Assembly: GCA_964604675.1 (NCBI GenBank)
Contig: CAZSAT010000020.1
Coordinates: 1 to 64,000 of the forward strand
Direction of reading: 5' to 3'
From: CAZSAT01 sp964604675
Lineage (GTDB): Bacteria > Myxococcota_A > UBA796 > CAJQPC01
DNA: 64,000 nt
The position numbers and the translations under genes were made by a program. The number at the start of each line of letters is the position of its first letter. The stretch's first letter is position 1. Shown in pieces: positions 16,694 through 25,354 of the stretch. The notes beneath the pieces are model-generated. The model was not told where the DNA came from, ran no database searches, and saw only the letters and a program-made list of their open reading frames with translations.

Positions 16694-18260
16694 ACAGGAA
16701 CAGGTAGCCCACGGCTCGCCCCTCCGGCGGAGATAGGCTGGCAGCGGCTGCCAGCCGCTGATCAGCTGCGCTCAGCGACTCCTCGCGGCCTGCGAGCTCC
16801 ATGGACACGCCCTCGAGGCCATCGAGCTCGCCGGGTCGCTCGATCTGCCCGTGGATCGTCAACCAGACGTAGCCGACGTCGTCGTCCAGGGCGTCGAGGA
16901 GGTGCCCGAGCTCGAAGGCTCCATCCAGGCCCAGCGCCGGCCGCCAGGCCGTCTGATCGCCCACGACCTTGGCGAGGAGGTGTGCGTGTCCGTCGGCTTC
17001 CAGGCAGGGCGAGTCGTCGACGGGGAGGAGGGTCCCGTCGGCCACGCCGAGCCAGCCACGAAGCCCGATGGCGTTGAGTTCCGGCACGAACGCAGCGCAG
17101 TCTTCGGGCCGATCCCCTGGAGGTGCGTCCACCAGGGCCATCAGTGCAGTGCGTTGCGCGTCGCTCAGCTCCGGCTCGGGCAGCTCGAGCTCCAGCTTCT
17201 CCCAGAGCTCGGGGTTGGACCAGTCGGTGACGCCTGTCCAGGACTCCACCACGTCTCCGTCCGTGTCGAGGATCGCGGTCCACGGGAGAGCGTCGTCGCC
17301 GTCGAGCTCGCGGAGGAAGGCCTGGCGGTGATCGAAGGCGCCCGGGAAGTCGTAGCCACGGCGCCCGAGGAACCGCTGGGCGGAGCTCAGCTCGAAGTCT
17401 TCGCTGATGGCCATCGCGCTGCTGCCGCCGACCTGGCCGGCGAACTCTGCGTATTCCTCCAGCTCGGCGATGCAGGGGGCGCACCAGCTTGCCCAGAAGT
17501 GGACCAACAGGGGCTTGGTGCGCCTGGTCGGGAGGTCGACCGCGGCGTCGATGCGCGCGACGACGGTCTCGCTTGCGCCGGCGCAAGAGCCGTCGACCCA
17601 TCCGCTGGTGCTGGGGCCGGAGGCCACCTCGATGAAGCCGTCGGCGCTGGAGAGCGCCCGGAACGACCCGCTCGCGCGGCGGTCGGTGGCCTCGCCAGAC
17701 GGAGTTGCGGCCAGGAACACGTCGTCACAGGACAGGGTGACGGCTTCGCCTGGCTCCACCGCCAGGAAGGCGAGATCCGGTGCGCGGGCGGACGTCCCGG
17801 TGGCGCGGATCCGGGAGCGCAGCGGCCTGCCTTCGACCCAGAGCCACACATCACCCTGGTCGCTGCGGGCGATGCCAGGCGCGGTTCCACCGGCGTGAGG
17901 CGTGTCCTGGCCGAACAGCGGCTGCCACGTGGCAGAGCGCTCGAAGTAGGTCCGGTCGAACCAGGCCACCTCGCCAGTCTCCACCACGAGGACCCGCTGC
18001 ACGCCGTCGCCGTCTTCGAGATGCCCGACCAGGGCGCCCTCGGAGATCTCCACGACCGTCCACGCCTCGCGCGGGAGCGAGGGATCGACCACACCCTTGG
18101 TGTCGCTCTTTGCCGTGAGGAGGAAGTCGGGCGACGCGGGGTCAGCGGCTTGTTCGGTGGGTGCGGCGGGGCTGGTGTCTCCGGCGCGGGCGGCTGACGG
18201 CCATGCACTGGCCAGGAGCAGGTAGAAGATGACGGCCGGCGTCCGGTCGAGCTGCGCCAT
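16686..18260 (-). CDS. exported TlpA-like thioredoxin-domain protein
   Basis: 524 aa. ATG 18260 has GGAGGG about 9 bases upstream. Signal peptide about 1-26 (ends SAARAG). An N-terminal region of about 220 residues of unknown fold includes a GWVD-x-SC segment, then a TlpA/ResA-type thioredoxin fold with WCAPC at 259-263 (redox Cys 260 and 263) after VHFWAS. A C-terminal extension of about 150 residues has further Cys. TlpA proteins reduce disulfides in the periplasm, often for cytochrome maturation; a tetraheme cytochrome lies 2 kb away. Divergent from a paralogue lacking the CxxC. Confidence 0.85.
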   Translation of the reverse strand: MAQLDRTPAVIFYLLLASAWPSAARAGDTSPAAPTEQAADPASPDFLLTAKSDTKGVVDPSLPREAWTVVEISEGALVGHLEDGDGVQRVLVVETGEVAWFDRTYFERSATWQPLFGQDTPHAGGTAPGIARSDQGDVWLWVEGRPLRSRIRATGTSARAPDLAFLAVEPGEAVTLSCDDVFLAATPSGEATDRRASGSFRALSSADGFIEVASGPSTSGWVDGSCAGASETVVARIDAAVDLPTRRTKPLLVHFWASWCAPCIAELEEYAEFAGQVGGSSAMAISEDFELSSAQRFLGRRGYDFPGAFDHRQAFLRELDGDDALPWTAILDTDGDVVESWTGVTDWSNPELWEKLELELPEPELSDAQRTALMALVDAPPGDRPEDCAAFVPELNAIGLRGWLGVADGTLLPVDDSPCLEADGHAHLLAKVVGDQTAWRPALGLDGAFELGHLLDALDDDVGYVWLTIHGQIERPGELDGLEGVSMELAGREESLSAADQRLAAAASLSPPEGRAVGYLFLFR

Positions 18261-18277
18261 CTGTCTCGTCCCTCCGC

Positions 18278-18307
18278 TTGAACCTTGCGTTGCGGCGATG
18301 GTATCAA
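18278..18307 (+). promoter_or_regulatory. possible sigma-70-like promoter
   Basis: TTGAAC and TATCAA separated by 18 bp lie 24 bp upstream of the ATG at 18332, in the only gap between two divergent genes. The match is moderate and made by eye, so this is tentative. Confidence 0.3.
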
Positions 18308-18331
18308 GACCGCGCCAGGCACGGAGGCACC

Positions 18332-19513
18332 ATGGTCCCGGTGGGGGTGATGATCGGGCTCGCCCTGGCGGTGGAGGAGCCCTCCTTCGCGTTGTCCGGC
18401 GTGGACACCGTCGAGCTCGCCTGCCCGTCCCAGCAGCTGGCCAGGAGCGTGCACGGCCCCACCACCGGCCGTGGAGCGCAAGGCCGCTTCCTGGTGTTGG
18501 AGAGCAGCTCGGAGAGCCTGCTCGTCCAGTCGTCCCAGCCTGGCTTCCGGCACCGCGGCTGGGTCGATCAGGGCTGCGCCGTGGGTGGGCCCTTCACGGT
18601 GGTGCAGGTGCCGCCCCTCGCCGATCAGCTCAGCGCCCCGGATGTCGTGTTGTGGTGGCAGCCCGGCGACGCGGAGGACGACCTGCTGGCGCTGAGAGAC
18701 CTCGCCGCGAGCCATGCACAGCGTGCCATCGGACTGGTGGTCGCAGGCACGCCGGACGCCGCCACGCTTCGTTGGCTGCACGAGGAGGTGGCCGATCTCC
18801 CCGCCTTCCGCGTTCCGGAAGCCACGTTGGCGGGGATCTCGCGCCCTGCCGTGCTCCGTCTGGCCAGCGACACGCCGAGCGTGGCGGCGCCTCCCGACTG
18901 GGCCGCGCTCGACGTCGAGCTCTCCGACACCCCAGCCATCGAGACCGCCTTCACCCTGGACGTGCTGCTCGAGTCCGGCAATCCGGGCGATGAAGCACGC
19001 TCGCGGTCCTTCGTGTCCGACGCGTGCCTCGAGCTCGCCGTGCTCGCCCTCGGCCCGGACACGCCCGCTGCGGACTATGCTCGCTGGCAGGCGGAGGCGG
19101 TGAACGCAGGGAGGCTGCACGACCTGGCCTTTTACGATCTGGTGGTGCTCGGTTCGGGTGCTGAGCTGAGCTTGGAGCTCGCCGAGTGTGTGCGCTACGC
19201 CGCGATGCCCTTCTTCGCCGGTGCCGTGGCCTCCGAGACCGCCGTCTTCCAGCCGGCGTATGCGTCGGTCGGCGCCTCGCGTGACCAGGGGCTGAAGAAG
19301 CTCGCCGAGGCCAGCGGTGCCGAGGGTCGCCGGACCCTGGTGCTTCACAATGGGCGTGGAGGGCTCGAGCCTGCGGAGCTGGCGTTGGAGGGGAAGGCAC
19401 CCTTCGCACTCAGGGAGCTGCACCTGTCGGGCTCGCGCGCGGCTCGCGGGGACTTCGTGGCGGAGGTCTCCGGGCTGGAGGCCGGGCATAGCAGCTTGAT
19501 CTTCATCTACTGA
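18332..19513 (+). CDS. exported protein related to the TlpA-like neighbour, CxxC lost
   Basis: 393 aa. ATG 18332 is chosen for GGAGG six bases upstream and the signal peptide it opens (MVPVGVMIGLALAVEEP). Residues about 20-150 parallel the divergent TlpA-like protein: VELACPSQQLA against VTLSCDDVFLA, GRFLVLESSSES against GSFRALSSADG, RGWVDQGCA against SGWVDGSCA. Where that protein continues to HFWASWCAPC, this one reads VLWWQPGDA, so the thioredoxin active site is absent. The remainder is unrecognised. Likely a duplicated, non-redox derivative with a binding role. Confidence 0.75.
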   Translation: MVPVGVMIGLALAVEEPSFALSGVDTVELACPSQQLARSVHGPTTGRGAQGRFLVLESSSESLLVQSSQPGFRHRGWVDQGCAVGGPFTVVQVPPLADQLSAPDVVLWWQPGDAEDDLLALRDLAASHAQRAIGLVVAGTPDAATLRWLHEEVADLPAFRVPEATLAGISRPAVLRLASDTPSVAAPPDWAALDVELSDTPAIETAFTLDVLLESGNPGDEARSRSFVSDACLELAVLALGPDTPAADYARWQAEAVNAGRLHDLAFYDLVVLGSGAELSLELAECVRYAAMPFFAGAVASETAVFQPAYASVGASRDQGLKKLAEASGAEGRRTLVLHNGRGGLEPAELALEGKAPFALRELHLSGSRAARGDFVAEVSGLEAGHSSLIFIY

Positions 19514-19535
19514 TAGGATGCCGGGGAGGCATGAC

Positions 19536-20402
19536 ATGACGTCCAAGGCACTGACGACGATGTTCTTTCTGCTCGCTGTGGGGGTGGCGGGCGGTGCGCT
19601 TGCAGGTGAGCCGGATCCGCTCGACATCTTTGGTCAGATGGTCGACGAGCGCACGATTGGCGGCCTCGATCAGGACGCTACCGAGAAGCTCGCCAAGATC
19701 ATGGCCACTCCCGGACTCACCAACAACTCGGACAAGGAGCACGGGTTCGAGACCAACCCGCTGATGAATCTCGAGCAGGAGTGTCTGCTGAAGGCCGTCG
19801 AGGCCCGGACCGCACTGGTCGGGCTGGAACAGGCCACCGCAGACATCGAGAAGTGGAACACCATGCTCGAGTCCGGGAGCATGACCGAGTTCGAGTACTG
19901 GACCCACGTGACGGAGTGCCAAGACTATTGCGCCAAGGTGATGGTGGACGCGGTCAACTGCTACATCGACTCAGCGGCCACTCGCTTCCGCGGCATCTTC
20001 CTGTTCGACACCGGAGTGGGCTCGTACATGCCCATCACCAAGGGAGACTCGGCGTCGAACGGCCGGACGCACGACAACGAGCGCGTGATGCAGCAGGTGG
20101 TTCAGACGCTCAAGGGCATTCCCACGGACCACGTGCTGCTGGAGGGCCGTGCCAGCTCCGTCGGCGACGACGAGGCCAACTTCCGCCTGTCGGGTACCCG
20201 CTCGGACGCCATCAGGCAGGAGCTTCTCGGACGTGGCATCCCTGAGGACCGGATCCACTACCGATGGATCGGGCAGGGCCAGCCAAGCTATCGGCCGGGG
20301 CTCGCGGCGAAGTACCAGATCACCGACAAGTACTCCGACTTCGGCCAGCAGACGCTGAACCAGTCCGTGACCGTCTACATCTTCCGGCCGGCCGGCACGT
20401 GA
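19536..20402 (+). CDS. exported OmpA-like C-terminal domain protein
   Basis: 288 aa. ATG 19536 fits GGGGAGGC six bases upstream; an in-frame ATG at 19518 lacks a site. Signal peptide about 1-23 (ends GGALAG). The middle (about 35-150) has paired Cys (TECQDYC, VNCYI). Residues about 165-285 resemble the OmpA/MotB peptidoglycan-binding fold: LEGRASSVGDDEANFRLSG, TRSDAIRQELLGRGI, GQGQPSY, NQSVTVYIF. It probably anchors to peptidoglycan in the periplasm. Overlaps the cytochrome gene by 4 bp (GTGA). Confidence 0.8.
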   Translation: MTSKALTTMFFLLAVGVAGGALAGEPDPLDIFGQMVDERTIGGLDQDATEKLAKIMATPGLTNNSDKEHGFETNPLMNLEQECLLKAVEARTALVGLEQATADIEKWNTMLESGSMTEFEYWTHVTECQDYCAKVMVDAVNCYIDSAATRFRGIFLFDTGVGSYMPITKGDSASNGRTHDNERVMQQVVQTLKGIPTDHVLLEGRASSVGDDEANFRLSGTRSDAIRQELLGRGIPEDRIHYRWIGQGQPSYRPGLAAKYQITDKYSDFGQQTLNQSVTVYIFRPAGT

Positions 20403-21682
20403 TCCTGGGCCTCCTGCTGGAGGCCGCTTTCGCGGGGTGGACGGTGCAGGTCGTCTTCACCGCGTCGAACCGGGGCGAGTTGCGCCCGTGTGGCTGCCCG
20501 GGTGCGGTCTACGGCGGGCTCGCCAAGCGCGCCACTCTGCTCGAGGCGCTCCATGTGGAGGTGGGCGACTTCGCGCTCCTGGATGCTGGCGACGCGCTGT
20601 TTCCGGACGAGCCGATCACCAGTGCCAACCGAGGTCCCCGGGAGGCGAAGGCCACCGGCGTGCTCCAGATGATGGAGGCCATGGGCTACGACCGGGTCGC
20701 GCTCTCCGACCGTGACCTCGACCGAGCCTCTGCGGACCTGCGGGGTGCCGCCGAAGTGGAGCGCTGGGATGCGTGGCCCGACGATCCTGTGCCGGCGGGC
20801 GAATCACCGATTGCGGTCGCTCGCCTGACTCTGGAAGGCCTCGAAGGCTCCTGGCAAGGTGGTCCGGCCGGCCCACCGCTCGTCGTGCTCACCGGGCTGG
20901 ACGACGCAGCCATCGTCGAGGCGCTGCCCGCCGATGCGCAGCCCTGGCTGATCGTCTCGTCGTCGCCCGATGCCACCTTGTCGGAGCCGCTCCTGACATG
21001 GGTGGGCCCGACCCCCGTGGTTCGGCCCACGCCAAAGGGCAAGGAGTACGGCTTCGTCCGCATGTGGCGTGCCGAGACCGACGCGGAGCCCGCGGCCGAC
21101 CTCGTCGACGACGACGGCTTCACCCGCCGCTACGAGCTCGCCAGCGGCGACCGCGCCTACGAGCTCTCGTTCGTACGCATCCCGCGAGAGACGGAAGACG
21201 TGCCCGCGATCGCGGAGCTGATCAAGCACACGGAGAACGCAGCTGTCCAGGCCGACGACGGCGAGGTCTGGGAGGAGTGGGAGGGGCAGACCTACACCGG
21301 GGTCGCCGCCTGCGTCGGCTGCCACCCTGCCCAGGTCGAGCGCTGGGAGCTCACGAAGCACGCCCGGGCGTGGGCCGATCTGCAGTTCGACGGAAGCCAC
21401 ACCAACCTCGACTGCGTGGGCTGCCACAGCACCGGCTACGGCAAGGCCGGCGGCTTCCTGCGCGCCGCGTCGGTGGGCGTGCTGCAGGACGTACAGTGCG
21501 AGGTCTGCCACGGGGCCGGCCTCCACCATGTGTACTCCGGCGGGGACACGCCACCGCCCGCGCTCGTACCGCCCGCCGAGATCTGCCTGTCCTGCCATGA
21601 AGCCGATCGTTCCAAGCCTTTCGTGTACGAGGCCTGGCTCCCCATGGTGCAATGTCCAACCGACCAGGAAGGTCACCCATGA
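20399..21682 (+). CDS. tetraheme cytochrome c with metallophosphatase-like N-terminus
   Basis: 427 aa. GTG 20399 overlaps the OmpA-like stop and gives a short signal peptide (MILGLLLEAAFAG). The N-terminal part has FTASNRGELRPCGCPG and GGLAKRATLLEAL followed by LLDAGDALF, the arrangement known from cytochromes fused to 5'-nucleotidase/UshA-like folds. Four heme motifs: CVGCH at 305 and 339, CEVCH at 367, CLSCH at 396. Likely a periplasmic electron carrier or small-molecule reductase; the substrate cannot be told. Linked to an OmpA-like and an SPFH-FHA gene by 4-bp overlaps, and to a TlpA-like gene nearby. Confidence 0.85.
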   Translation: MILGLLLEAAFAGWTVQVVFTASNRGELRPCGCPGAVYGGLAKRATLLEALHVEVGDFALLDAGDALFPDEPITSANRGPREAKATGVLQMMEAMGYDRVALSDRDLDRASADLRGAAEVERWDAWPDDPVPAGESPIAVARLTLEGLEGSWQGGPAGPPLVVLTGLDDAAIVEALPADAQPWLIVSSSPDATLSEPLLTWVGPTPVVRPTPKGKEYGFVRMWRAETDAEPAADLVDDDGFTRRYELASGDRAYELSFVRIPRETEDVPAIAELIKHTENAAVQADDGEVWEEWEGQTYTGVAACVGCHPAQVERWELTKHARAWADLQFDGSHTNLDCVGCHSTGYGKAGGFLRAASVGVLQDVQCEVCHGAGLHHVYSGGDTPPPALVPPAEICLSCHEADRSKPFVYEAWLPMVQCPTDQEGHP

Positions 21683-22887
21683 GCGAACAGGACATCGCCT
21701 TCGTCGCCGTCGCGGTGGTGGCTCTGCTCTATTTCCTGGCAGGCATCCGTACGGTGCCGATCGGCGCGCAGGCCGTGGTCATCACGGGCGGGCGGCGGAC
21801 CAACCAGGTGCGCTCCGAGGGCGTGACCTGGGTGGCAGCGGGCTTGCAGCGACTCATCACCTTGTTCGTCCGCGAGCGCCAGGTCGACGTGCCGAGCGCG
21901 ACCTACTTCACCGGTGATCGCGTGCGCATCTCGTTCAAGACGACCTTGAGGGTGTCGGTAGGCAACGTGGTGGCGCTCGCCAACCAGGGGGAAGGCACCT
22001 ACCGCCCGTTTGGGCAGGAGGGGGCCACGGAGGAAGCCAACTCCGCCCTCCGTGACCTGGTGCAGAACACGATCCGCACGACCGTTCAGACCCTGACCAT
22101 CGACGACGTGGTCTTCGGCGGCGCGGCGGCCGGCGCGCTGAACGCGCAGATCCTGCAGGGGCTCCGCAAGACCTGTGCCCGGTGGGGCCTCGATGTGCAG
22201 GAGGTGTTCCTCACCGATGTGGACACCGACTCTGCTGCCATGGGCCAGGCGGCCGAGTCGGAACGCCTCGAGCAGTTCCGAGGACGCGGACGGATCGCCG
22301 AACAGGAGTCCCAGGTCGCGCGCGGCGCGGTGTTCATGCAGATGGCGCTCCAGATCGGCGCGCAGATCCAGCGCCAGACCGGGCACGCCGTGCATCCCGA
22401 CGAGATCCAGCGCTTCCTGATGCAGCGCTACGACACCGAACGCACGCTGCAGATCGCGATGTCGGCGTCTGGGCACGACAGCCCCCTGTCGTTGTTCTAC
22501 CAAGCACGCTTCGGAGGCATGGCACACGGCGGTGCACTGCCTCAGACCGCGCCTGTGCCGATGGGCAACGTGTCGGGCCACCAGCTCCAGGGTGGGTTTG
22601 CAGGTCAGCCCGCGCTCCCTGGACCTGGGAGCCTGCCGACGGGCTCATGGATCGTCGGCCGCGAGGGCCAGTTCCGCGTGTCGGGCGACGGTGTGTCACG
22701 CCAGCACGTGCAGTTCTCGAGCACCGGCGGTCGCATCACCGTGATGGACATGGGCTCCAGCAATGGGACCTACCTGCGCGGCCAGCGGCTCAAGCCGAAC
22801 GTGCCTGTGACCATCTCGCCGGACGAACCCGTGCAGCTCGGCCAGTCGGTGAAGATCAGCCTGGCGGGCCTGCTGCGGCGAGGCTGA
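21679..22887 (+). CDS. SPFH/band-7 membrane protein fused to FHA domain
   Basis: 402 aa. ATG 21679 (MSEQDIAF) has AGGAAGG upstream and a 4-bp overlap with the cytochrome stop. One membrane span at about 6-24, then an SPFH/band-7 (stomatin-like) region about 28-260 with IGAQAVVITGG, the typical NxIRTTVQTLTIDD stretch and a helical tail. A Gly/Pro linker leads to a C-terminal FHA domain at about 315-400 (GREGQ, SRQHV, GSSNGTYLRG). SPFH proteins form membrane scaffolds; the FHA domain would bring phosphothreonine proteins to such a scaffold. An unusual fusion. Confidence 0.87.
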   Translation: MSEQDIAFVAVAVVALLYFLAGIRTVPIGAQAVVITGGRRTNQVRSEGVTWVAAGLQRLITLFVRERQVDVPSATYFTGDRVRISFKTTLRVSVGNVVALANQGEGTYRPFGQEGATEEANSALRDLVQNTIRTTVQTLTIDDVVFGGAAAGALNAQILQGLRKTCARWGLDVQEVFLTDVDTDSAAMGQAAESERLEQFRGRGRIAEQESQVARGAVFMQMALQIGAQIQRQTGHAVHPDEIQRFLMQRYDTERTLQIAMSASGHDSPLSLFYQARFGGMAHGGALPQTAPVPMGNVSGHQLQGGFAGQPALPGPGSLPTGSWIVGREGQFRVSGDGVSRQHVQFSSTGGRITVMDMGSSNGTYLRGQRLKPNVPVTISPDEPVQLGQSVKISLAGLLRRG

Positions 22888-22888
22888 C

Positions 22889-24523
22889 GTGTCGTTGCTG
22901 ACCGCCCTCGGCTGCTTCGTGCTGACGCCGGCCGACCGACCGGTGTTCGACGTCGACGAGGATGGCTTGGACAGCCTCGAAGTCGGCGGAACGGACTGTG
23001 ACGACACCGACGCAGAGATCGGCGCAGCGGACACCTGGTGGCCGGACAACGACAGCGACGGCTACGGGAACGAGGCCGTCGGCATGGAAGCCTGCGACCG
23101 ACCGAGTGGCCACGTCGACAACCACCTGGACTGCGACGACGACGACCCCTCCGTCCACCCGGGCGTCACCGAGAGTTGCGACGCGGACGACATCGACGAG
23201 GACTGTGACGGCGCAGCCGATGACGCCGATCGCGAAGGGGCCGTCGGGATGTCGACGTGGTACCGCGATGCCGACGGCGACGGCTCCGGCAACACCTCGG
23301 TGACCGCGACCCGGTGCGATCAGCCCGAGGGCTGGGTGGAGTCGCCCGGAGACTGTGACGATGGGAACGCTGCCGTCCATCCGGATGCTCTCGAACAGTG
23401 CGACGGGACCGACGTGGACGAAGACTGCGACGGGGTCGTGGACGAGACGAGCGGCGACACCCAGGGCATGAGCTGGTGGTACCTCGACGCCGACGGGGAC
23501 GGCTACGGCACCGACGGGGACACCGTGGAGCAGTGCGATGCGCCGGAGGGGTACGTGGCGGTCGACGGGGACTGCGCGGACGATGACGGCGGCCGTCACC
23601 CGGGGGCCGACGAGGTCTGCGACGACGCGGACCTGGATGAGGACTGCGACGGCTACGTCGATGACGCCGACGACAGCACGTCGACCGCGAGCATGACGCT
23701 GTGGTACGCCGACGCAGATGGCGATGGGCACGGTGACGCGGACGATCCCGGCGCCCCGTCGTGCTCGGCCGGGACCGAGTCGCTCGTTGCCTCAGCAGAC
23801 GACTGTGACGATGGCGACGCGAGTGTCTACCCGGGAGCGCTGGAGGTGTGCGATGACGCCGACGTCGACGAGGACTGCGACGGCCTGTCCGAGAACGACG
23901 ACCTGGCCGATGCGTCCGCTGGCACCCTGACCGCCTACTACCGCGATGACGATGGCGACGGCTATGGCGAGGGCTACGGGGTCTCGATCTCGCTCTGCGA
24001 TCCCACCGAGGAGTGGCCGACGACCGACGGGACCGACTGCGATGACTCGTCGTCCGACGTCCATCCAGGCGCCACGGAGATCTGGTACGACGGCACCGAC
24101 CAGGACTGCGACGGCGCGAGCGACTACGACGCCGACCTCGATGGCTACGACGACGAGGCCTACGGTGGGTCGGACTGCGACGACGCCGACGTGGCGGTTC
24201 ACGTCGACGCGACCGAGTCGTGCGCCGACGACGCCGACAACGACTGCGACGGCACCTATGACTGCGCTGCGTCGAGCTGCCAGGAGACGCTGGACTGCAT
24301 GGGCGACCTGAACCACGACGGTGTGGTGGATGAGCTGGACTGGACCTTGTTGACCGCGGCGTTCGACAGCTACTACGGCGTGTGCGACACGGAGTTCGAG
24401 ACGAGCATGACGGAGTACGACTTCGACCAAGACGGCTGCTTCACCTTCTCGGATCTCGTCGACTTCGTTGCCTACTACTCCGCGTCTTCCGGTGGCGACA
24501 CGGCCGACACAGCGGCCCCGTGA
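22889..24523 (+). CDS. MopE-like Asp/Cys repeat protein with dockerin-like C-terminus
   Basis: 544 aa. GTG start one base after the SPFH-FHA stop, GAGG six bases upstream. Short hydrophobic N-terminus with ALGC as a possible lipid-attachment site. Seven units of the MopE/PF11617 type follow (DxDGDGYG ... C ... GDCDD ... CDxxDxDCDG), rich in Asp and Cys. The C-terminal part (about 465-530) has paired EF-hand-like loops, DLNHDGVVDELD and DFDQDGCFTFSD, as in dockerin type I, which suggests Ca binding. It ends GGDTADTAAP. Known MopE binds copper; the ligand here is unknown. Cell-surface location is inferred. Confidence 0.85.
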   Translation: MSLLTALGCFVLTPADRPVFDVDEDGLDSLEVGGTDCDDTDAEIGAADTWWPDNDSDGYGNEAVGMEACDRPSGHVDNHLDCDDDDPSVHPGVTESCDADDIDEDCDGAADDADREGAVGMSTWYRDADGDGSGNTSVTATRCDQPEGWVESPGDCDDGNAAVHPDALEQCDGTDVDEDCDGVVDETSGDTQGMSWWYLDADGDGYGTDGDTVEQCDAPEGYVAVDGDCADDDGGRHPGADEVCDDADLDEDCDGYVDDADDSTSTASMTLWYADADGDGHGDADDPGAPSCSAGTESLVASADDCDDGDASVYPGALEVCDDADVDEDCDGLSENDDLADASAGTLTAYYRDDDGDGYGEGYGVSISLCDPTEEWPTTDGTDCDDSSSDVHPGATEIWYDGTDQDCDGASDYDADLDGYDDEAYGGSDCDDADVAVHVDATESCADDADNDCDGTYDCAASSCQETLDCMGDLNHDGVVDELDWTLLTAAFDSYYGVCDTEFETSMTEYDFDQDGCFTFSDLVDFVAYYSASSGGDTADTAAP

Positions 24524-24535
24524 TCCGCCGGTGAG

Positions 24536-25345
24536 CTAGCGCTTGCGCGTGGCCACGCTCGACAGGATCAGCACGCCACCCGTCCCCACGAGCGCGTAGC
24601 CCCCGATGGCCGACACGCGGTTCGTGGCGTAGAGGCGGTCCATGTCGTCGGGGTCTGCGGTGGCCGGAGCGCTGGTGTAGCTGGCGTAGGTCACAGCACC
24701 GTATGCGATGCCAGCGCCTCCCAGGAGGGCCGATGCGACGCCACCACCCAAGAGACCGAGGGACGTGCTCGAGCGCTCCGGCTGCGCTGGCGCAGGGGGG
24801 AGCGGACTGGGCACCACCGGCACCTCGGGGTAGGCCGAGGGGGCGGTCCAGCCTGCCCACTCGGGCTCGGGCTCGGGTTCCGGGGGGGGCGGTGGCGCAT
24901 CGAAGAACAGCATCTCGGGTGCTGTGAAGCCGTCTTCGCCGATGAGCCACGTGGAGACGCTGGCGTCGACCCGGTCCTGCGCGGGGTGCAGCTCGACGTG
25001 GATGATGCCGGCGAAGCCCAGGGCCGTGACCATGTCCCGGCGCATGTCGGCGGTCTCGCTGTCGATGAAGCGCGCGTCGTAGGGGATGATCTTGGACTCC
25101 GCTGGCAGCCGCTCGGCCAGGCTCGCCTGGAACGCGTCGAGGTCGAACCAGGGCGCGGTGGCGCCGTAGGACCGGATCAGGACGAGCGCCGCGTCGTGGG
25201 AGTAGAAGTACTGTGCGCCGGCGTTGGCGACGTCGACGGCCATCTCCGAGGTGTGCGCCAGATCGGGCTCGTCCGCGCAGGCCGCAGGCGCGGCCGCCCA
25301 GGCTGTGGATGCGAGCAGCAGGACGCCAAGGCGGGTGGATTGCAG
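24536..25345 (-). CDS. exported YG-WF/HPAG family protein with C-terminal membrane spans
   Basis: 269 aa if begun at CTG 25345, which is in frame and five bases after an AGGAGG site and opens a convincing signal peptide (LGVLLLASTAWAAAPA). The first ATG, at 25243, would cut this off and leave no ribosome site, so I prefer the CTG. Family blocks: IRSYGATAPWFD and VELHPAQDRVDASVSTW. A Pro/Glu linker (PPPPPEPEPEPE) follows, then two hydrophobic Gly-rich segments near the C-terminus in place of a barrel. Last of four genes in the operon from 28757. Function unknown. Confidence 0.78.
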   Translation of the reverse strand: MQSTRLGVLLLASTAWAAAPAACADEPDLAHTSEMAVDVANAGAQYFYSHDAALVLIRSYGATAPWFDLDAFQASLAERLPAESKIIPYDARFIDSETADMRRDMVTALGFAGIIHVELHPAQDRVDASVSTWLIGEDGFTAPEMLFFDAPPPPPEPEPEPEWAGWTAPSAYPEVPVVPSPLPPAPAQPERSSTSLGLLGGGVASALLGGAGIAYGAVTYASYTSAPATADPDDMDRLYATNRVSAIGGYALVGTGGVLILSSVATRKR

Positions 25346-25354
25346 TGCCGCCTC

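Noticed and set aside
22889..24523. MopE repeats as true copper-storage MopE.
   Set aside because: Only the repeat signature is shared; the kynurenine-type copper site cannot be judged from sequence, so the call stays MopE-like.
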